Below are positions 26,079 through 37,745 of a stretch of DNA of 64,000 nucleotides, piece after piece. The notes beneath the pieces were generated by a model, which was given only the letters and a program-made list of their open reading frames with translations, was not told the origin of the DNA and did no database searches. Both the position numbers and the translations under genes were made by a program. Positions within the stretch are counted from its first letter, which is position 1; every line of letters starts with the position of its first letter. This DNA comes from Phytophthora quininea (Eukaryota > Oomycota > Peronosporomycetes > Peronosporales > Peronosporaceae): positions 186,001-250,000 of the forward strand of contig JAAVTG010000614.1 of assembly GCA_011947345.1 (NCBI GenBank), in the 5' to 3' direction.

Positions 26079-26445
26079 TGTATCAATACATGTAACGGGG
26101 TTACACGAAAGTCATAACCGTGTGTAGATTTCCGACTCTGTAGCTATCTGGCTCTCCACCACTCATTTACATATCTCTTAGATTAACTACGCCACATAGT
26201 TTAGTCTATACACTTACACCAGGGTCAGATAAAACAATTCAATTTAGTTCTATTTTTGCAGTTAATTAGTGTTGTCCTTGTTTTAAGGGACACTGACTCT
26301 GCGAGTCCTAGTTACGGGACTGTACTTGGTTCTTGTATTGAACCGAAGGCGAGACGCCTAAAGAGACAGTCTCGGGGGTCCTACGTCTTCCTCTGTGAAC
26401 GTGGATTGCTACGCAGCCCCACTGCAATACATTTGTATCAATACA
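26079..26445. mobile_element. Possible solo LTR
   Basis: A 12-bp direct repeat TGTATCAATACA (26079-26090 and 26434-26445) flanks about 343 bp that begin TGTAACGGGGTTACAC. The TG...CA style and the length fit an LTR. The 12-bp repeat is longer than a normal target-site duplication, however, so the exact ends are unsure. Confidence 0.35.
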
Positions 26446-26572
26446 GAATATAATACACAATATAACACAAATTTAGCCAAATGGGCCAAAGTGAAATCGG
26501 ATGTATTTATAGAGGCTATTAACAGCCAATGGCCTATCCCTAGCGGTAGCGACGGCGACGCGCCGTATGTCT

Positions 26573-26923
26573 CTAGTGGACTCGGCGGCGTCGACGACAG
26601 CGGCGAGCTTCGCTAGGTGGTAGCTGCGGCGGCAGCGGTGGTGGGCCAATGGCGACCGCCACCAGGGCCATGGTCTCCTGGCGCCGGTCCAACCGTGGCA
26701 GTGGCTGCTCGGTGGCGGTGCTGTGCCGGAAGCTGCGCTGGCCATCGCACGCCCGACACAGCCGCGATGCACTCCCGGCGCATGGCCACTCGAAGGCATC
26801 CCACTCGAGGAGCTCCTCGCAGCAAACGCAGCGGAGGCACTGGTGGCCAAGGCCGTCGAGGTCGAGCGGCGCACGCGTCACCTCGACAGAGCAGCGAGCG
26901 CAGGTAACGTTCCCACGCTCCAT
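26573..26923 (-). CDS. Small LIM-type zinc finger protein
   Basis: A 116-codon frame begins almost at its first zinc pair. The ligand pattern is CARC, then GHQCLRCVCCEELL, then LCRACD. This fits one LIM domain, CX2C...HxC-F/L-xCxxC...CxxC/D, except that the His-Cys spacing is one residue short. LIM domains bind proteins rather than DNA and often act in cytoskeletal or regulatory complexes, so no partner can be proposed. The C-terminal half is Pro/Arg-rich and low in complexity. It sits between transposon relics. It may be a genuine small gene, an exon of a larger one, or a relic. Start chosen: the only Met just before the zinc pair. Confidence 0.5.
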   Translation of the reverse strand: MERGNVTCARCSVEVTRAPLDLDGLGHQCLRCVCCEELLEWDAFEWPCAGSASRLCRACDGQRSFRHSTATEQPLPRLDRRQETMALVAVAIGPPPLPPQLPPSEARRCRRRRRVH

Positions 26924-27678
26924 CGCGTTTGGTTTTGGTGTTGGTTGTGTGGGGGACTACTATCGACCACTTCATTCAGTACGGTTGGTGTGTACCACCC
27001 TACTATTGGTGTGGTCCACCTTCTCAGGCCGCCTTCGCTCCGCTCGGCAGCGATTAGCTGATATTGTTTTCGGCAAATGGGCGCCACCGTCGCTGGTGCT
27101 CGGCACAAAAACAAAGCCGGATCTTGTCCATCGAAACTCGGCGACGGACCGACCGACTGACAGGCAAACGGACAGACAGCAAGTTTCCTGTAGTTGTCTA
27201 AGTTCTGACAAATCATGGGCAGATGGTCACGGCAACAGTCAAGTGCAGCCGAGACGAATAAACATTTGATGAACCTCAACAGGACACCACACTCAGGACG
27301 AACCAGCGCAACGCAATGCAGAGCGGCCATACCGCTAAACGGCTCCGTTTATAGTGTACCAGTACTCAACCACACTGAGCGACTCGCCTCGACGCAATGC
27401 CTCTTGCAATTCGGTCTGCCAAGATAGATACCTTTCCTCATAACTCAAACAGCTTTTTGTGCACCAACGAGCCAATCGTAACGCAGGACCGTTTGGCCGT
27501 CGCATTGTAATTGTCCCGACCCTTGTTTACGATGGAAACCGTTCGATTGATTGCCCCGACCATGTATACGGCGGTGCCCGTCGATACCGCGGACCGCGGC
27601 CCATGCGCTCGTTGCAACGGCTACTCAGCAATTTGTCACAAAACACCTACAAAAACCAGAGCAACACACCTCTTGGCG

Positions 27679-28149
27679 ATGGGATCCGTGCCAACTAGCA
27701 CGCCGCAGCCGGCACCGAGTTCAAGCTCGAGCCACCTGCGCTTCGTGCCGCCGCTACTCCGCAAGAACTGGCTGCTCAAGCGCAAGCACCCCGTGGCGCT
27801 GCTCTTTGAGATCATCACGCCAGTGCTCTTCATCGTCGTCATGGACATCGTGCGCATCAGCAGCAGCGACAAGACGGTGCCCTCGGGCTTCACCACCAGC
27901 ACCACGTCCTACAACCTCTTCAACCCTGACGGATGGTATCTCGCGGGTCATGATACTACGCCCTTGTTCGCCACGCCGGAGACCACGCTCTCGGGGCTAC
28001 TGTTGCACATGGGGTACCTCTGCTTCGATAACGGCCGCCTCATGAATAGTGATGGGGACGCAAACGTTGTTAACGTTAAGATGGCGTTTTTCCCGTTCGC
28101 GACGGGCGTTTTTAGTTCCCGTTGTTTGCCGTCAATTCTCTTCAAATAA
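27679..28149 (+). pseudogene. Truncated ABCA-family ABC transporter (5' end only)
   Basis: From the Met at 27679 the frame reads a short Ser-rich leader, then RFVPPLLRKNWLLKRKHP and a hydrophobic segment with ALLFEIITPVLFIVVMDIVR, then an extracellular-type stretch (SYNLFNPDGWY). This is the N-terminal signature of full-size ABCA transporters, where the first membrane helix precedes a large ectodomain. ABCA proteins move lipids across membranes and are usually 1,500 or more residues. Here the frame ends after 156 codons and no nucleotide-binding domain follows, so this is a truncated copy. The same frame is open back to 27511 but that part looks non-coding. Confidence 0.7.
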
Positions 28150-28347
28150 ACCAGATTGAGGGCATATTCTTTTAATAAGATGAAGGGGCTGATGATCACA
28201 CCGGGGCAGCAGTGGCAGAAGGACACACTACTACAAGCTCTACATCGCGTGGTTACACGGAGCCAAGATCGTACGTGGCTCACCAGATAGCCTGCTAATT
28301 GCTCCATATACTAAGATTAGTTTTTGCTGCCTTACAGGACGTCAAGA

Positions 28348-30086
28348 ATGAGCCACCAACACAGAACAACGCGTAGGAGACGTTTAAACACTAGCACAAA
28401 GCCAAGTCCGTGGTTACATGAAGATGCAGGACCAGTAAATCGCGAAAGCTTTAGATGCCAGCTGTTCCAGGAACTTGAATGCAATAGCCAAGTCAGTGAC
28501 GCGGAGCAGCAGCACTCGCTGGCTCCTTTTACCGCTGGGGACGTCAGGCGAGACCTGCTGGAGCTGGTGGACGAGCTGCAGCGCAAGTGCCAGAGTCTGG
28601 ACGAGGCAGAGTTCCTGCACTTCATGTAGCGCAAAATGTACCTCTCCAGTGCGGTAGCACCTAGAGCGCCACTTGGAGTCAACCCAAGCCTATCAACGAG
28701 TCCCTACCCCAGGTCATCATCAGCGTCAAGCGGCGATAGAGTTGCGCTCGCAACTCTATTGCCTGTTGTTCGCCAAAGAAGCAGGTAGTTTTGTGTTGGG
28801 CAGCACCTACTTTGGGAAGAACGCACTGCGCAACTACGAGCAGGAGAAAGAGGAGCTTGGCGTTGAGCCGGAAGCTGATAGCGAGGCTTCGCTGTACTGC
28901 TCCGTGTCGTTGATCGACAGGGACGAAATGGGGCTGCTCATGATTCGGATGGAAGAGTACGCAAGCCTGTTAAAATGGCAATACTCGCTGTCTATATGTT
29001 GACAAATGACTCTTTCGTAGGCTCGGATTGAGGAACATTGTGACGGCCGCTTTGAACCACACGTCGTTCGCAGCGAGTACCGGACGCAAACTGCATCAGT
29101 GGAGAGCTGTCGAGCCATTTCGAGTCTTTGAGGAGGAAGAGGCAAGTGCAATCGAGACAAACTATGAGGGTGACGGCAATAGCGATCCCATGCTACAAGC
29201 TGCATCTTCTATAGCAACGCTAGATGCGGACCCTCCAGGTGATTCCTTCGGTTTACTCGGCGGAAACCTCTCATCGCCCGCACGAAGACGATTGCCGATG
29301 TTGGCGACCTCCGTCAAATCGCGGCCGGTGACAACTTTTTCATGGCAGTGTCGTCGTCAGGAGGTCTCTTCAGCTGGGAGAGCTGCCAAAGCGCGTCACC
29401 GTCTACAATGCCTCCTCTAGGGCGAGGCAACACTATTCCGGAGCGAGTGCCGTGGTTCTCTCAACCAGAGAAAGTTTTCCGAGTCGCCTGTGGCGATTAC
29501 CACGTTCTAGCTCTAACCAGTAGCGGAATTTACGTGGGGGATTGAATTTGTATGGGCAGCTTGGTTTGGGCACTCACTGCCCGGTACTTGATCCACAAGC
29601 TCCGGAGCCTGCACCAGTCCGCCTTCCAGCCAACGATGTACAAGTTCTCGACATCGCTTGTGGAGATTCACATTCTGTTGTGCTGTTGGAGTCGGGACAA
29701 GTTTTCACCTTTGGATGCAACTGGGAGGGCCAGCTCGGTATGGATGAGCCAGCAATTGCGGACACGGGGGTTCCTACGAGCCATTGCTAGTGAAGTTGGC
29801 TCGTACTTGTGAAGAAGCTGCCAAAGTTTATTTGATCACAGCGGGTCCGCAGTCAACGGCGGTGGTCGCTACAACAGGGCAGGTGTTCCCGTGGGGGTAA
29901 TGCGTTCGCACTGGTGTGAATGGAGTCTGTGGGCGGGTGAGCTGTTGGATACCAGAGGAGCTTGAGGTTGCTAGTGCTGAGTGTGAAGCGAAACCAGGGC
30001 CAGTCTGGCACAGTATCGGAATGGCTGACGAGCTGGTAGTTCTCACACGACACGCGACTGCAACAAGCTCACCAGCAACGGATTGA
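28348..30086 (+). pseudogene. Broken RCC1-repeat protein gene
   Basis: The N-terminal part is helical (DVRRDLLELVDELQRKCQSL). An in-frame TAG follows HFM at 28627, where CAG is the likely ancestor. After a frame change, QLYCLLFAKEAGSFVLGSTY...LIDRDEMGLLMIRMEEYASL leads to a plausible intron (about 28969-29021, GTTAAA...TTTCGTAG). Further shifts lead to RCC1-type blades: DLRQIAAGDNFFMAVSSSG, FRVACGDYHVLALTSSGIY, NLYGQLGLGT and DIACGDSHSVVLLESGQVF. RCC1 blades form seven-bladed propellers, as in guanine exchange factors for Ran. At least one stop and three frame changes, some not in homopolymers, argue for a true pseudogene. Confidence 0.7.
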
Positions 30087-30222
30087 AATCTACAATACTA
30101 GACCAATTTTCAACTGAATTGGAAGACAACTACGAGGCTGCTGCCAATCTACACGGAGCATCGTAAACTACACTTTCACAACAAAATGTCGGTAGCCAAC
30201 AGCGACTGACACAGAGCGATGC

Positions 30223-30817
30223 CTAGTTTCGGAGCGAGCGCTTGCGGGCGCACTTGGACGACGGAGACGAAGCCTTCAGCACGGTAGTATCAGCTTCGCC
30301 AGCCACGGACTCGGTCGAGTCAGAAGTCGGCGCCTGAGTAGCCGACTTGCCGCTCGACCAGCTCTCCCGGTTGTTGCCGCCCCAGTTGTTGCTCTACGGA
30401 CTGTCCGAGTTGCCACTTGACGGACTGTCGGACTCGCCAGAGGATGGTACAGACATTGACGTCGGCGCCTGGGTGGCTGAGTTGCTGTCCGACCAGCTTC
30501 CCCAGTTGCCGCTTGACAGACTGTTGTTGGAGTCACCGCTTGACGGACTGTCCGAAGGTGCCGCTGGATGGGCTGCCAGAGTTGCCGCTCGACTTGGTGT
30601 CAGCCTCGTTTTCCGTGTTCCCGCTAGAAGTAGTATCCGAGGTGCTACTGGTCGGAGAGTCCGAGGTGCTGCTCGTCGCAGTGTTCGAGGTGCTGTCACT
30701 CGTCGATGAAGTTGTCGTGGTCGTGGATGAAGACGTCGTCGTTCTCCAGCTTCCGTGAACTGCTACGTGCAGCTCAGCGATGCGGAAGTGCTCTGTTGGT
30801 GTGGAAAATGAATGCAT
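30223..30817 (-). pseudogene. Broken Ser/Gly/Asn-rich protein gene
   Basis: Three minus frames join into one low-complexity protein: a Thr/Ser stretch (TTTSSSTTTTTSSTSDSTS), then repeats of the type SDSPSSGNS and SSGNWGSWSDSNSATQAPTS, and finally SWSSGKSATQAPTSDSTESV with the basic end KCARKRSLRN. Composition resembles the stalk or linker of oomycete cell-surface or secreted proteins such as elicitin-like or mucin-like proteins. No globular domain or signal peptide remains in view. Two frame changes separate the pieces. Function is unknown. Confidence 0.5.
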
Positions 30818-30825
30818 TTCATTAA

Positions 30826-31500
30826 TTATTCTTTATCGCTAGACTCGTCTTCAACGGAGTTATTATGAATAAAAACAATATCGCGAACGTTTGATCCGGA
30901 TAGCCTGTTGCACCGGGCTGTCGCCGTATTCCCAACACAGGAGAAGGATCGCTCTGACGGTACTGATGTTGCGACAATGCCAAGATATTTTCTTGCTACA
31001 GGAGCCAAGAATGCAAAATACCCACCATTTTTTCACCATCCTAAAGCAGACTCTGGGTCTTTTTGGCTCTTCCGATGATGCTTACTTTGTGCGGCAGCTT
31101 TATCTCGAAGCTGGCACCGCTCAAAATACAAAGAAACTTCAGTGTCCACGCCCTCTCTCATTGAAGATGACGCAGTAGAAATTTCTGGTTGAGATTGAAG
31201 TAGGTTCGTAAGCTCAGCAATGAAATCGAGCTCGCAATCACTGCCAGCGCTTCCCTCGAAACTCATGTCAAGATCAGATACGTATACTCCAGAAAGCTGC
31301 ATTGCTTCATCTACAAGAAACTTGACTCCTTCATTCTTCTCTGTAGAACTGAAAAAACGGCCATGGGCGAATTTTGGGTCTAGCAAGCAGCAATATTTGA
31401 CGTCTTTAGGCAGATCGCTGTAGCATGGTTTTAGCAATAGCAATAAATGCCGATGAACTAAATGCAGTCGTTTAAGCGCTGCTGCGACGTAAAATTCACT
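30826..31500 (-). mobile_element. hAT transposase relic, C-terminal half
   Basis: One piece reads EFYVAAALKRLHLVHRHLL, then YCCLLDPKFAHGRFF, the LLDPRF-type motif of hAT transposases. A second piece ends the protein with IVATSVPSERSFSCVG, the hAT dimerisation box. Stops and a frame change lie between them. The N-terminal half of a similar hAT lies on the same strand at 35893-37328, with 4.4 kb of other transposons between. Confidence 0.8.
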
Positions 31501-31609
31501 ATCATGGGATTGAACGACTTTGGGGTGCTAATTAATTTATATATGTAAGAAGGTTACACTTAACACGTATACGCCTTCTGTCTCCGACAAGCGACACCCA
31601 GCTACTTCG

Positions 31610-32690
31610 CTAGCACGATGCTCTTTGTACCTCTTGCCGCTTGTCCCTTACAGTGAACTCTTGCACAACTGGCCATTTGAGCGCTCTTCTGGGGCGTTTT
31701 GTAAACAGTTCGATCAGCCGATCAATACCCCAAGAATTGGAATCTTGGCCCAGTTCTCCAGCGGCACTTCGAGGGCGCCCAGTCAGTCTTCGGACTGGGA
31801 TTGTTTCCAACGCGAGACCAATACGAATTTTCTCCAGCAAATGAAGAGAGGCCACAATGTGTGAACATATCCACCCATTGTGCATGAAGTTTTTGCAAGT
31901 GCAGTGAAAGACTGCGTGAATCAGTTTGACCTGGACATCGTTGATTAGCTATGAGCAAGTTTTACACGTAGAAACAAAGATTCAACGGAGTACTTACATC
32001 CTCAAATCGCCAATTTGCCTGTGGTCGAATGGAATCAAAGCGAGCAGCGAGAGTGGGGTCGACTGTAACTTGTTGCAACGACCTAAAAGCAAACTCCGCT
32101 TCTTCGATGGGGATGTCGCCTCCCAAACGGCCGAGTAGCGATTGAGTGAACCTGCACAAGGTACAAATCTGGTAAGTGTCCAAGTCTCATGAAATCAATA
32201 TTGCAGTGTTACTGACCGCTTCGTTCTGTCTATTGTCACTCGTGTAGCAGGAGATTGCTTTCTGCCACTGCACGAACCATAGCAGCTTCGCTGTTGAAGA
32301 AAATCCGAGTCCTTGTTTTCGACTTCGCGATTTTGTGGTTGCTCGAGAGAAGCAACTCGTCTTTAGCTTTAATAACAGCGTTCACAGGAAGTGGACCTAC
32401 AACAGCATCGATGAAAATAAATAATCAAGCTCAATGACCGGCAATCAATAGATACCTTCTGCGTAGTGACAATGATACTGAGACAAAAGCTTGGTCGCAT
32501 CGTACAGCAGAATTCGCGGCAACACCGAATTCAGCACTGTAATCGTGGGCGCCTTCTTGTAGTCTGTAACGATCACCTTGATCACCCGGTGGTGACTTTC
32601 TGTGGTATAGGATTCCACGTGAAAACTCGTTGGTAGTACGGATAGACTCCACCCACAACAATACGTCAACCAGGAAGGTCAACGAGAGTT
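31610..32690 (-). mobile_element. MULE transposase relic A
   Basis: The downstream end carries a SWIM zinc finger (HCTCKNF...GWICSHIVASLHLL, CxC...CxH) as in Mutator-like transposases. The upstream end reads ESHHRVIKVIVTDYKKAPTI and NSVLPRILLYDATKLLSQ, which fits the DDE core around the second Asp. Several stops and shifts intervene. The DDE stretch overlaps in content with relic B, so A and B are different elements. Confidence 0.65.
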
Positions 32691-34061
32691 CGGGCTCAAA
32701 TCTGAAGACCCAGATTCAGCCCTAGCACCAGGACTGACTGGTCTTGCGATCCGTCCACGCAAACTTCCCAAGTAAACAAACGCCACTAGCACGAGCTCGC
32801 TAGCGCGCCAAACCTCGCTGGCCCAACAGCAGAAGGGTCCAAAGCCAATTAAGGCCGACTGCGAGTCCACCGAGGTCTCAGCCTGCGGTGACCTTTAGAG
32901 AAGCGGGGAGAACACTCGACCCCGAACACAAGCGCTGGCAATTCAGCCGTCACGCTATACACACTTAACCTTGCCACAAACTCTTGGCTTGGCCGAGGGG
33001 CGAGCACTGTCCTCACGGATAAACGTGCCCACCGACAGACATAACCCGCTCAAACGGGCGGATCCAGACGCAACATACCGAAGACGATTCCGCTGCCGGA
33101 CTTGGCCCTTGTGTGCTTGAGGGGAAATTCTGTTCTGTATATGTAGTGCCCATTCGGGCTTATGTAAATCCTACTTTCCATACAAATATGCAGTGAAATA
33201 TGATCCGTTTCCTAACTGCGACCTCGCTGAGCCCACCGCCGAGGTCCTCGAAGCGTCGCCGAGCTCTCAGACTGGCCACCGAGGTTTCGGAGAGGTCGGG
33301 TCGTTGCTACCGAGCCCTCCTAAGAGTCATCGAGGATCCAGCTGTAGCCAACGAGCTTTCCCAACAGGCACTGAGGCTCCCAACCGTCGCCGGGGCTTGG
33401 GAAGGGTCGCCTGGATCTTTGTCCGTTGGAAAAGGTGACGTCGACGTGTCACCGAACATTCTGAGGAATGGCCAATCACAGCGCCTTCCGTTGGGCATAA
33501 TGGTTCAATCCACAAAAGTGATTCCCGCCGACTGACCATTGAGACCTCGCCAGACTTAAAAATCCAGCCAATCAGGGAAGCCTCCGTTGGGAATGACCGT
33601 GAGCGAATCCTCGCCACGCATCGCGATGCCTCACGGCTCGTCCCTGTTTCCCAGGCAAATTGCTTTACCACATTTCTATAGGCTGCTGGGTCGGGAGAAA
33701 CCCAGGAATGGACGAACTGTTGACACTCCAACGCCCCCAACGCGGTGTCAAATAGGTATAATCTAACCACGTCGCTAAATCGTTGTCGACAAGCGTACGG
33801 CACTGTTTCAAGCTTTGGTCGCGTCAGCACATGGTGAGTCCAAGCCCTCGGCCAATGCAGGTACTGGGGATGGCGAGGCACGCGCCTTCATCCCTACCAG
33901 CGAAGGAGAGGTTTACGCCGTAGCGCTGGATTGGATCAGGGGCACACTGCACGGGCTCCTAATGGGCGTTGGCACACGCCCACGACTGCATGACTGCTGA
34001 GCCTGGATGAAGACACAGGAGAGGTTAGCTCGGCTCAATTTGCCTGTTTGCATTTCTTTCA
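32691..34061. other. Unclassified insert, possibly retroelement-derived
   Basis: A 184-codon minus frame (33327-33881) contains RQRFSDVVRLYLFDTALGALE and ECQQFVHSWVSPDPAAYRNV, with no family I can name. The region 32690-33190 looks non-coding. The segment separates two MULE relics, so it may be a third nested insertion. Confidence 0.3.
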
Positions 34062-35486
34062 TTAATAACTTTCCTCTTTGGAATCAAGCCCCGGGTAAAC
34101 GCGACATTCGTGCTCGTTGCTGTCTCTCCAGGCCTTTAAGACCTGTTGGGAAAGCGATCGAAACTGCTTCACTGAGCGCGGGAGGTGAAGCTGGCGCAGA
34201 TGTGGAATGGCAATGTCTTTAAGAAAATCCTTTCGACTTTCACGCTTTCCTTGCTTTTTAGCGGGACGCAGCAAGTGCTCCCAACACGTCAAAATTTCAA
34301 CACGCGGCCACACCAACTCCAGTGCGCTCGCGATGGCGTTCGAATGGTCAATACTGGCGCTGCGAACGTCGACGTCGAGTTCGAAAAACAGCTTCGCGTA
34401 CGTAGTACATGTACAGCCAAGGCCGAAATCGCTGCACGTATCCGCTCCCTGATCGCTCAACTGAAATTCCTCCGCAGTCGAAAAGGGTCCACCCCCAAAA
34501 TGAATGCGGTACGCGCCATCTGTAGCTAATACCAGGCTATCGGGTTGATCACGAACAGCTTGCCTTACGTTATGGAAAAGAGCCCTCGAAGTTACGGCAA
34601 TACCCAAAGAAGGCACGGAAGCACCCTCAACGTCAACCAAATGCTCAAACTCGTCCAAAACTACCATAGCGTTTACGGCCGCGATATTACTTTCATCGAC
34701 TCCAACGTATTGCTCGCGGGTTTGACAGATTTTCCCCGCCGTCCAGTTTCGCAGATTCACAAACTTCATGATCTCCCTCCCTTCGCAGCCGTACGTTTGA
34801 GGTGTGCCTTGCCATTTTGCATTTGCTTGCTCTAAGGAAATAATGCAAGCATGGCTGGATCTCTTAAATGCTTGAACAACAACATATTGCGGACACGTCC
34901 AGCCGACATTCTAAGGCCGAGAAGGGCATCTACTTCAGGTTTCAGGACTGCAGAAATTCCACGAGGTTTCAGATTTACAACCTTGCCCTTAGGAGCCCCT
35001 TTCTGTAGACTTGGTAGCGTTTCGTCGACTCGCCAGCTTGATGTTCGATCAGCTTCTTGCGGTGTGTGCAATCACTATTCGAACGACACCTAAACTCTTT
35101 GCCGATTCGAAATGTGGACAAGTCACGAGTCTTGAACGTGTACTCAAACTTGTTCAATTGATGCAGACATTTTTCAGCCTCCTCCTCCGTATCAAAGAGC
35201 CAGCGTTGTTGTATGTTTCTTCGGTTTGGTGAGGGTTATCAGTGCTGTCCGGTTGATCAACGTTGCCATCGCTACCATAGACGAGAGAAGAGTCCGAGTC
35301 CGAGTCGACGGCGCCATCGTAGCGAGAGATTTGGCCTGAATGTTCTCCACTTACATCCATTAGTACGTCGCCTCCACCGTGATTGTTAGTCTCATCTGTG
35401 GCGCTGAGCTTTTCTTCATCTGCATCACTGCTGCTGTAGTCCAGTACGTCCGTGTCTTCGCCGCTCTCGGAGTCGATGTGGTCCAT
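34062..35486 (-). mobile_element. MULE transposase relic B (N-terminal and DDE core)
   Basis: A 235-codon frame (34062-34769) contains LVLATDGAYRIHFGGGPFST, SASIDHSNAIASALELVWP and VEILTCWEHLLRPAKKQGK, matching the DDE core of a MULE-type transposase (first Asp, second Asp region, conserved Cys/Trp-His patch). Upstream frames hold FEYTFKTRDLSTFRIGKEFRC, resembling the DNA-binding N-terminus, preceded by an acidic leader starting MDHIDSESGEDTD at 35486. The frames are broken near 34835 and 35150. Confidence 0.7.
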
Positions 35487-35892
35487 CTTGCTGTGCGTTC
35501 AGAAACTCTGGAATTAATGAGATTCAGGAAAAGACTGCTGATAAAAGACAACAGCACCCCAGCCAATTATTTTGTGTTACCAGAGCACCAACAGCCATTC
35601 GTACGACGCAACAGCTGATCAGACTCGCCAACAGCTTTTCAGCAAAAAGTAGCGGCAACAGGTCTGTCAGTGTTTGAGCAACAGAAATTAATATTTTCCC
35701 ACGACTTTATCAAAAACATTTTTGCGAGCTAATCGTTTTTCCAGAAGTTTTAGACAAGGTAGAACTAACGTAACGGTAGGATATTTTTCACCTGACAAAG
35801 CTTTTGTCATCCCTTCAAAGCTGATGAGAAGCTTGTCGAGACACTAGATGTCGAACCACATCTCGTCAGTTGGCATTGACATTTTGCAATCA

Positions 35893-37328
35893 CTAAATTC
35901 CACTAAATTCCACTTTTCCAACCGGTTTCTTTATATATTTCACAAATTTGACAATCGGTTTACGAAGTTCTACGACGCGCTTTAACATTGCATGTGTGCT
36001 ATTCCACCGGGTTGCGACGTCATTAATCACAGTGAGCGGGATCACGACTTTTTGCAGAGATTTCAGTTTTCCTGTACCTTTTGGACTCCTCCGAAAGTAG
36101 TTAACTATTTTACGAAATCCAGAAACATGTTTTCTAGTAGTGTCACTAGCCATACACAAAGCCTCAATGAGGTGATGGGCTCCACGTGAACTCAACGTGC
36201 CATCCAAGAGTCCTTCTTCCAAACTGTCATCTTCTATAATCTCAATAGTCCCTGTATCGCAATCGAATCTGTCATCTCCTAGCAATCTTTCAACAACAGC
36301 CAATTCCAAATCTTGACGCTCCCTCTTCAAGTCATCTATCGCTCCAAGTTCAACTAGAGAGACCTCTGTCCATTGCTCCTCATTTTCATCGTCATCACAA
36401 ACACTAGTATCTTCAGTTGGAGGTGGTGCCTGCAAAAGAAATGATTCCAACTCAGTGCGCGATTTTGAAAGTATAGTTGATAGTACTAGATGAAGAGAAT
36501 GAGCCACACAGCCAAAACGTTGGACACCCATTTCGTCGCAGCCGCACACAATATTGGATCCATTGTCTCGGATGACTTTGGTGACGCGAGATATGTCGAG
36601 ACCCCAGTCATCAAGAAATCTGGTGATTTTGCTTGCGATTCTGGTCCCAGTGTGTATCCCTGGGAAATGGATGACCTCGAGCGTTCTGCTCACCAATACA
36701 AAGTCTACTGTGACGAAATGGATTGTTAAAGCAAGATAACTTTCATTTGAGCGTGACTCCCACATGTCAACTGTTAGTGAATAGTATTGAGATCCTTTTC
36801 TGATGAGCTCTTTGACCTGCACGTGCATCTGCTGAGCGTGAGTGTGAATACGATCAGTCATTGTGCTCCGTGACGGCGGCTCGTATATTCCATCGATGGG
36901 GTGAATGTACGTCAAGAACATACGTAGTTCTCCGTCTTCCACGATGTTAATCGGGCAGAGGCACTTGGCAACCCACTCCACAAATAGTCGTGTAGCGATT
37001 GTCGCTTCGGTCGGGTTGATTTTCCTTGTTTTTTTGTTGGAGACAAGAAGGCTACCGTAGATTTCCGCTTCGCCGCAATGGCGCTCTTCACCACCTTGTT
37101 GGTACGCACACGTTCTCGGTCTTTAAGTTCCTCTGGGTGGCTGTCAACCATATGCTGTCGAATGTCTTTGCTGCTACGGGACTTATAGGCGAACTCAACC
37201 TCGCACTTGAGACAATAAGCCCCATTTTCGTCGGATAATGTCCATTTAGATTTACCTTCAGGTAGCCGTGCACTGGGAGCGATCAAACGCACAAAGGACC
37301 AGTAGTCGTTTTGGTGAACTCTCTGCAT
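35893..37328 (-). mobile_element. hAT transposase relic, N-terminal half with BED finger
   Basis: The start is probably MQRVHQNDYWSFVRLI at 37328. A BED zinc finger follows (CLKCEVEFAYKS...RQHMVDSH). After a frame change the catalytic part reads FVEWVAKCLCPINIVED, PPSRSTMTDRI, SLTVDMWESRSNESYLALT, VIRDNGSNIVCGCDEMG, GCVAHSLHLVLS and DVATRWNSTHAMLKR, all hAT landmarks including both catalytic Asp regions. The frame change lies at a run of seven T (37029-37035) and would be repaired by one base. The protein stops at GKVEFSGI, well before the dimerisation box. Confidence 0.85.
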
Positions 37329-37745
37329 CGTGAGCAGCATCCGTGTTGTTGTGGAAGCGGTTCCGGCGCCAGACCACGCCGTTCTTCCGACGCGCCGGAG
37401 ACCATCACCACCACAAACTGCAACACAGGAACTGCGACTGGCGTCCAACACACCAAGAGCGTTCGAACAGCGGCGAGTGCAGTGTCTACCACCCCTACCA
37501 GTGTCGGCAGCTTGACTTGGAAGCCCGTCGCCACGGGTCTGCTGCCGGGCTTCGAGTCTTGTTGTCATTGCCAAGTCTTCCGGCCGGCGTCAAGTCTCTG
37601 AGGCGTCGGATAATACCTGTGGTCCGCCTTCGAAAGATCCCTCTTGCTTAAGTACGAATGTGTTTTGCGTAGACGGCAAGTTAACGTGAATAGGCGGGAA
37701 CACTCGCCGGTTGACGGGAAGCCGATTCGGTTTACGTCCCCATCA

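Noticed and set aside
33193..33535. Forward frames opposite the 184-codon minus frame
   Set aside because: No motif, and base composition is the same in all frames.
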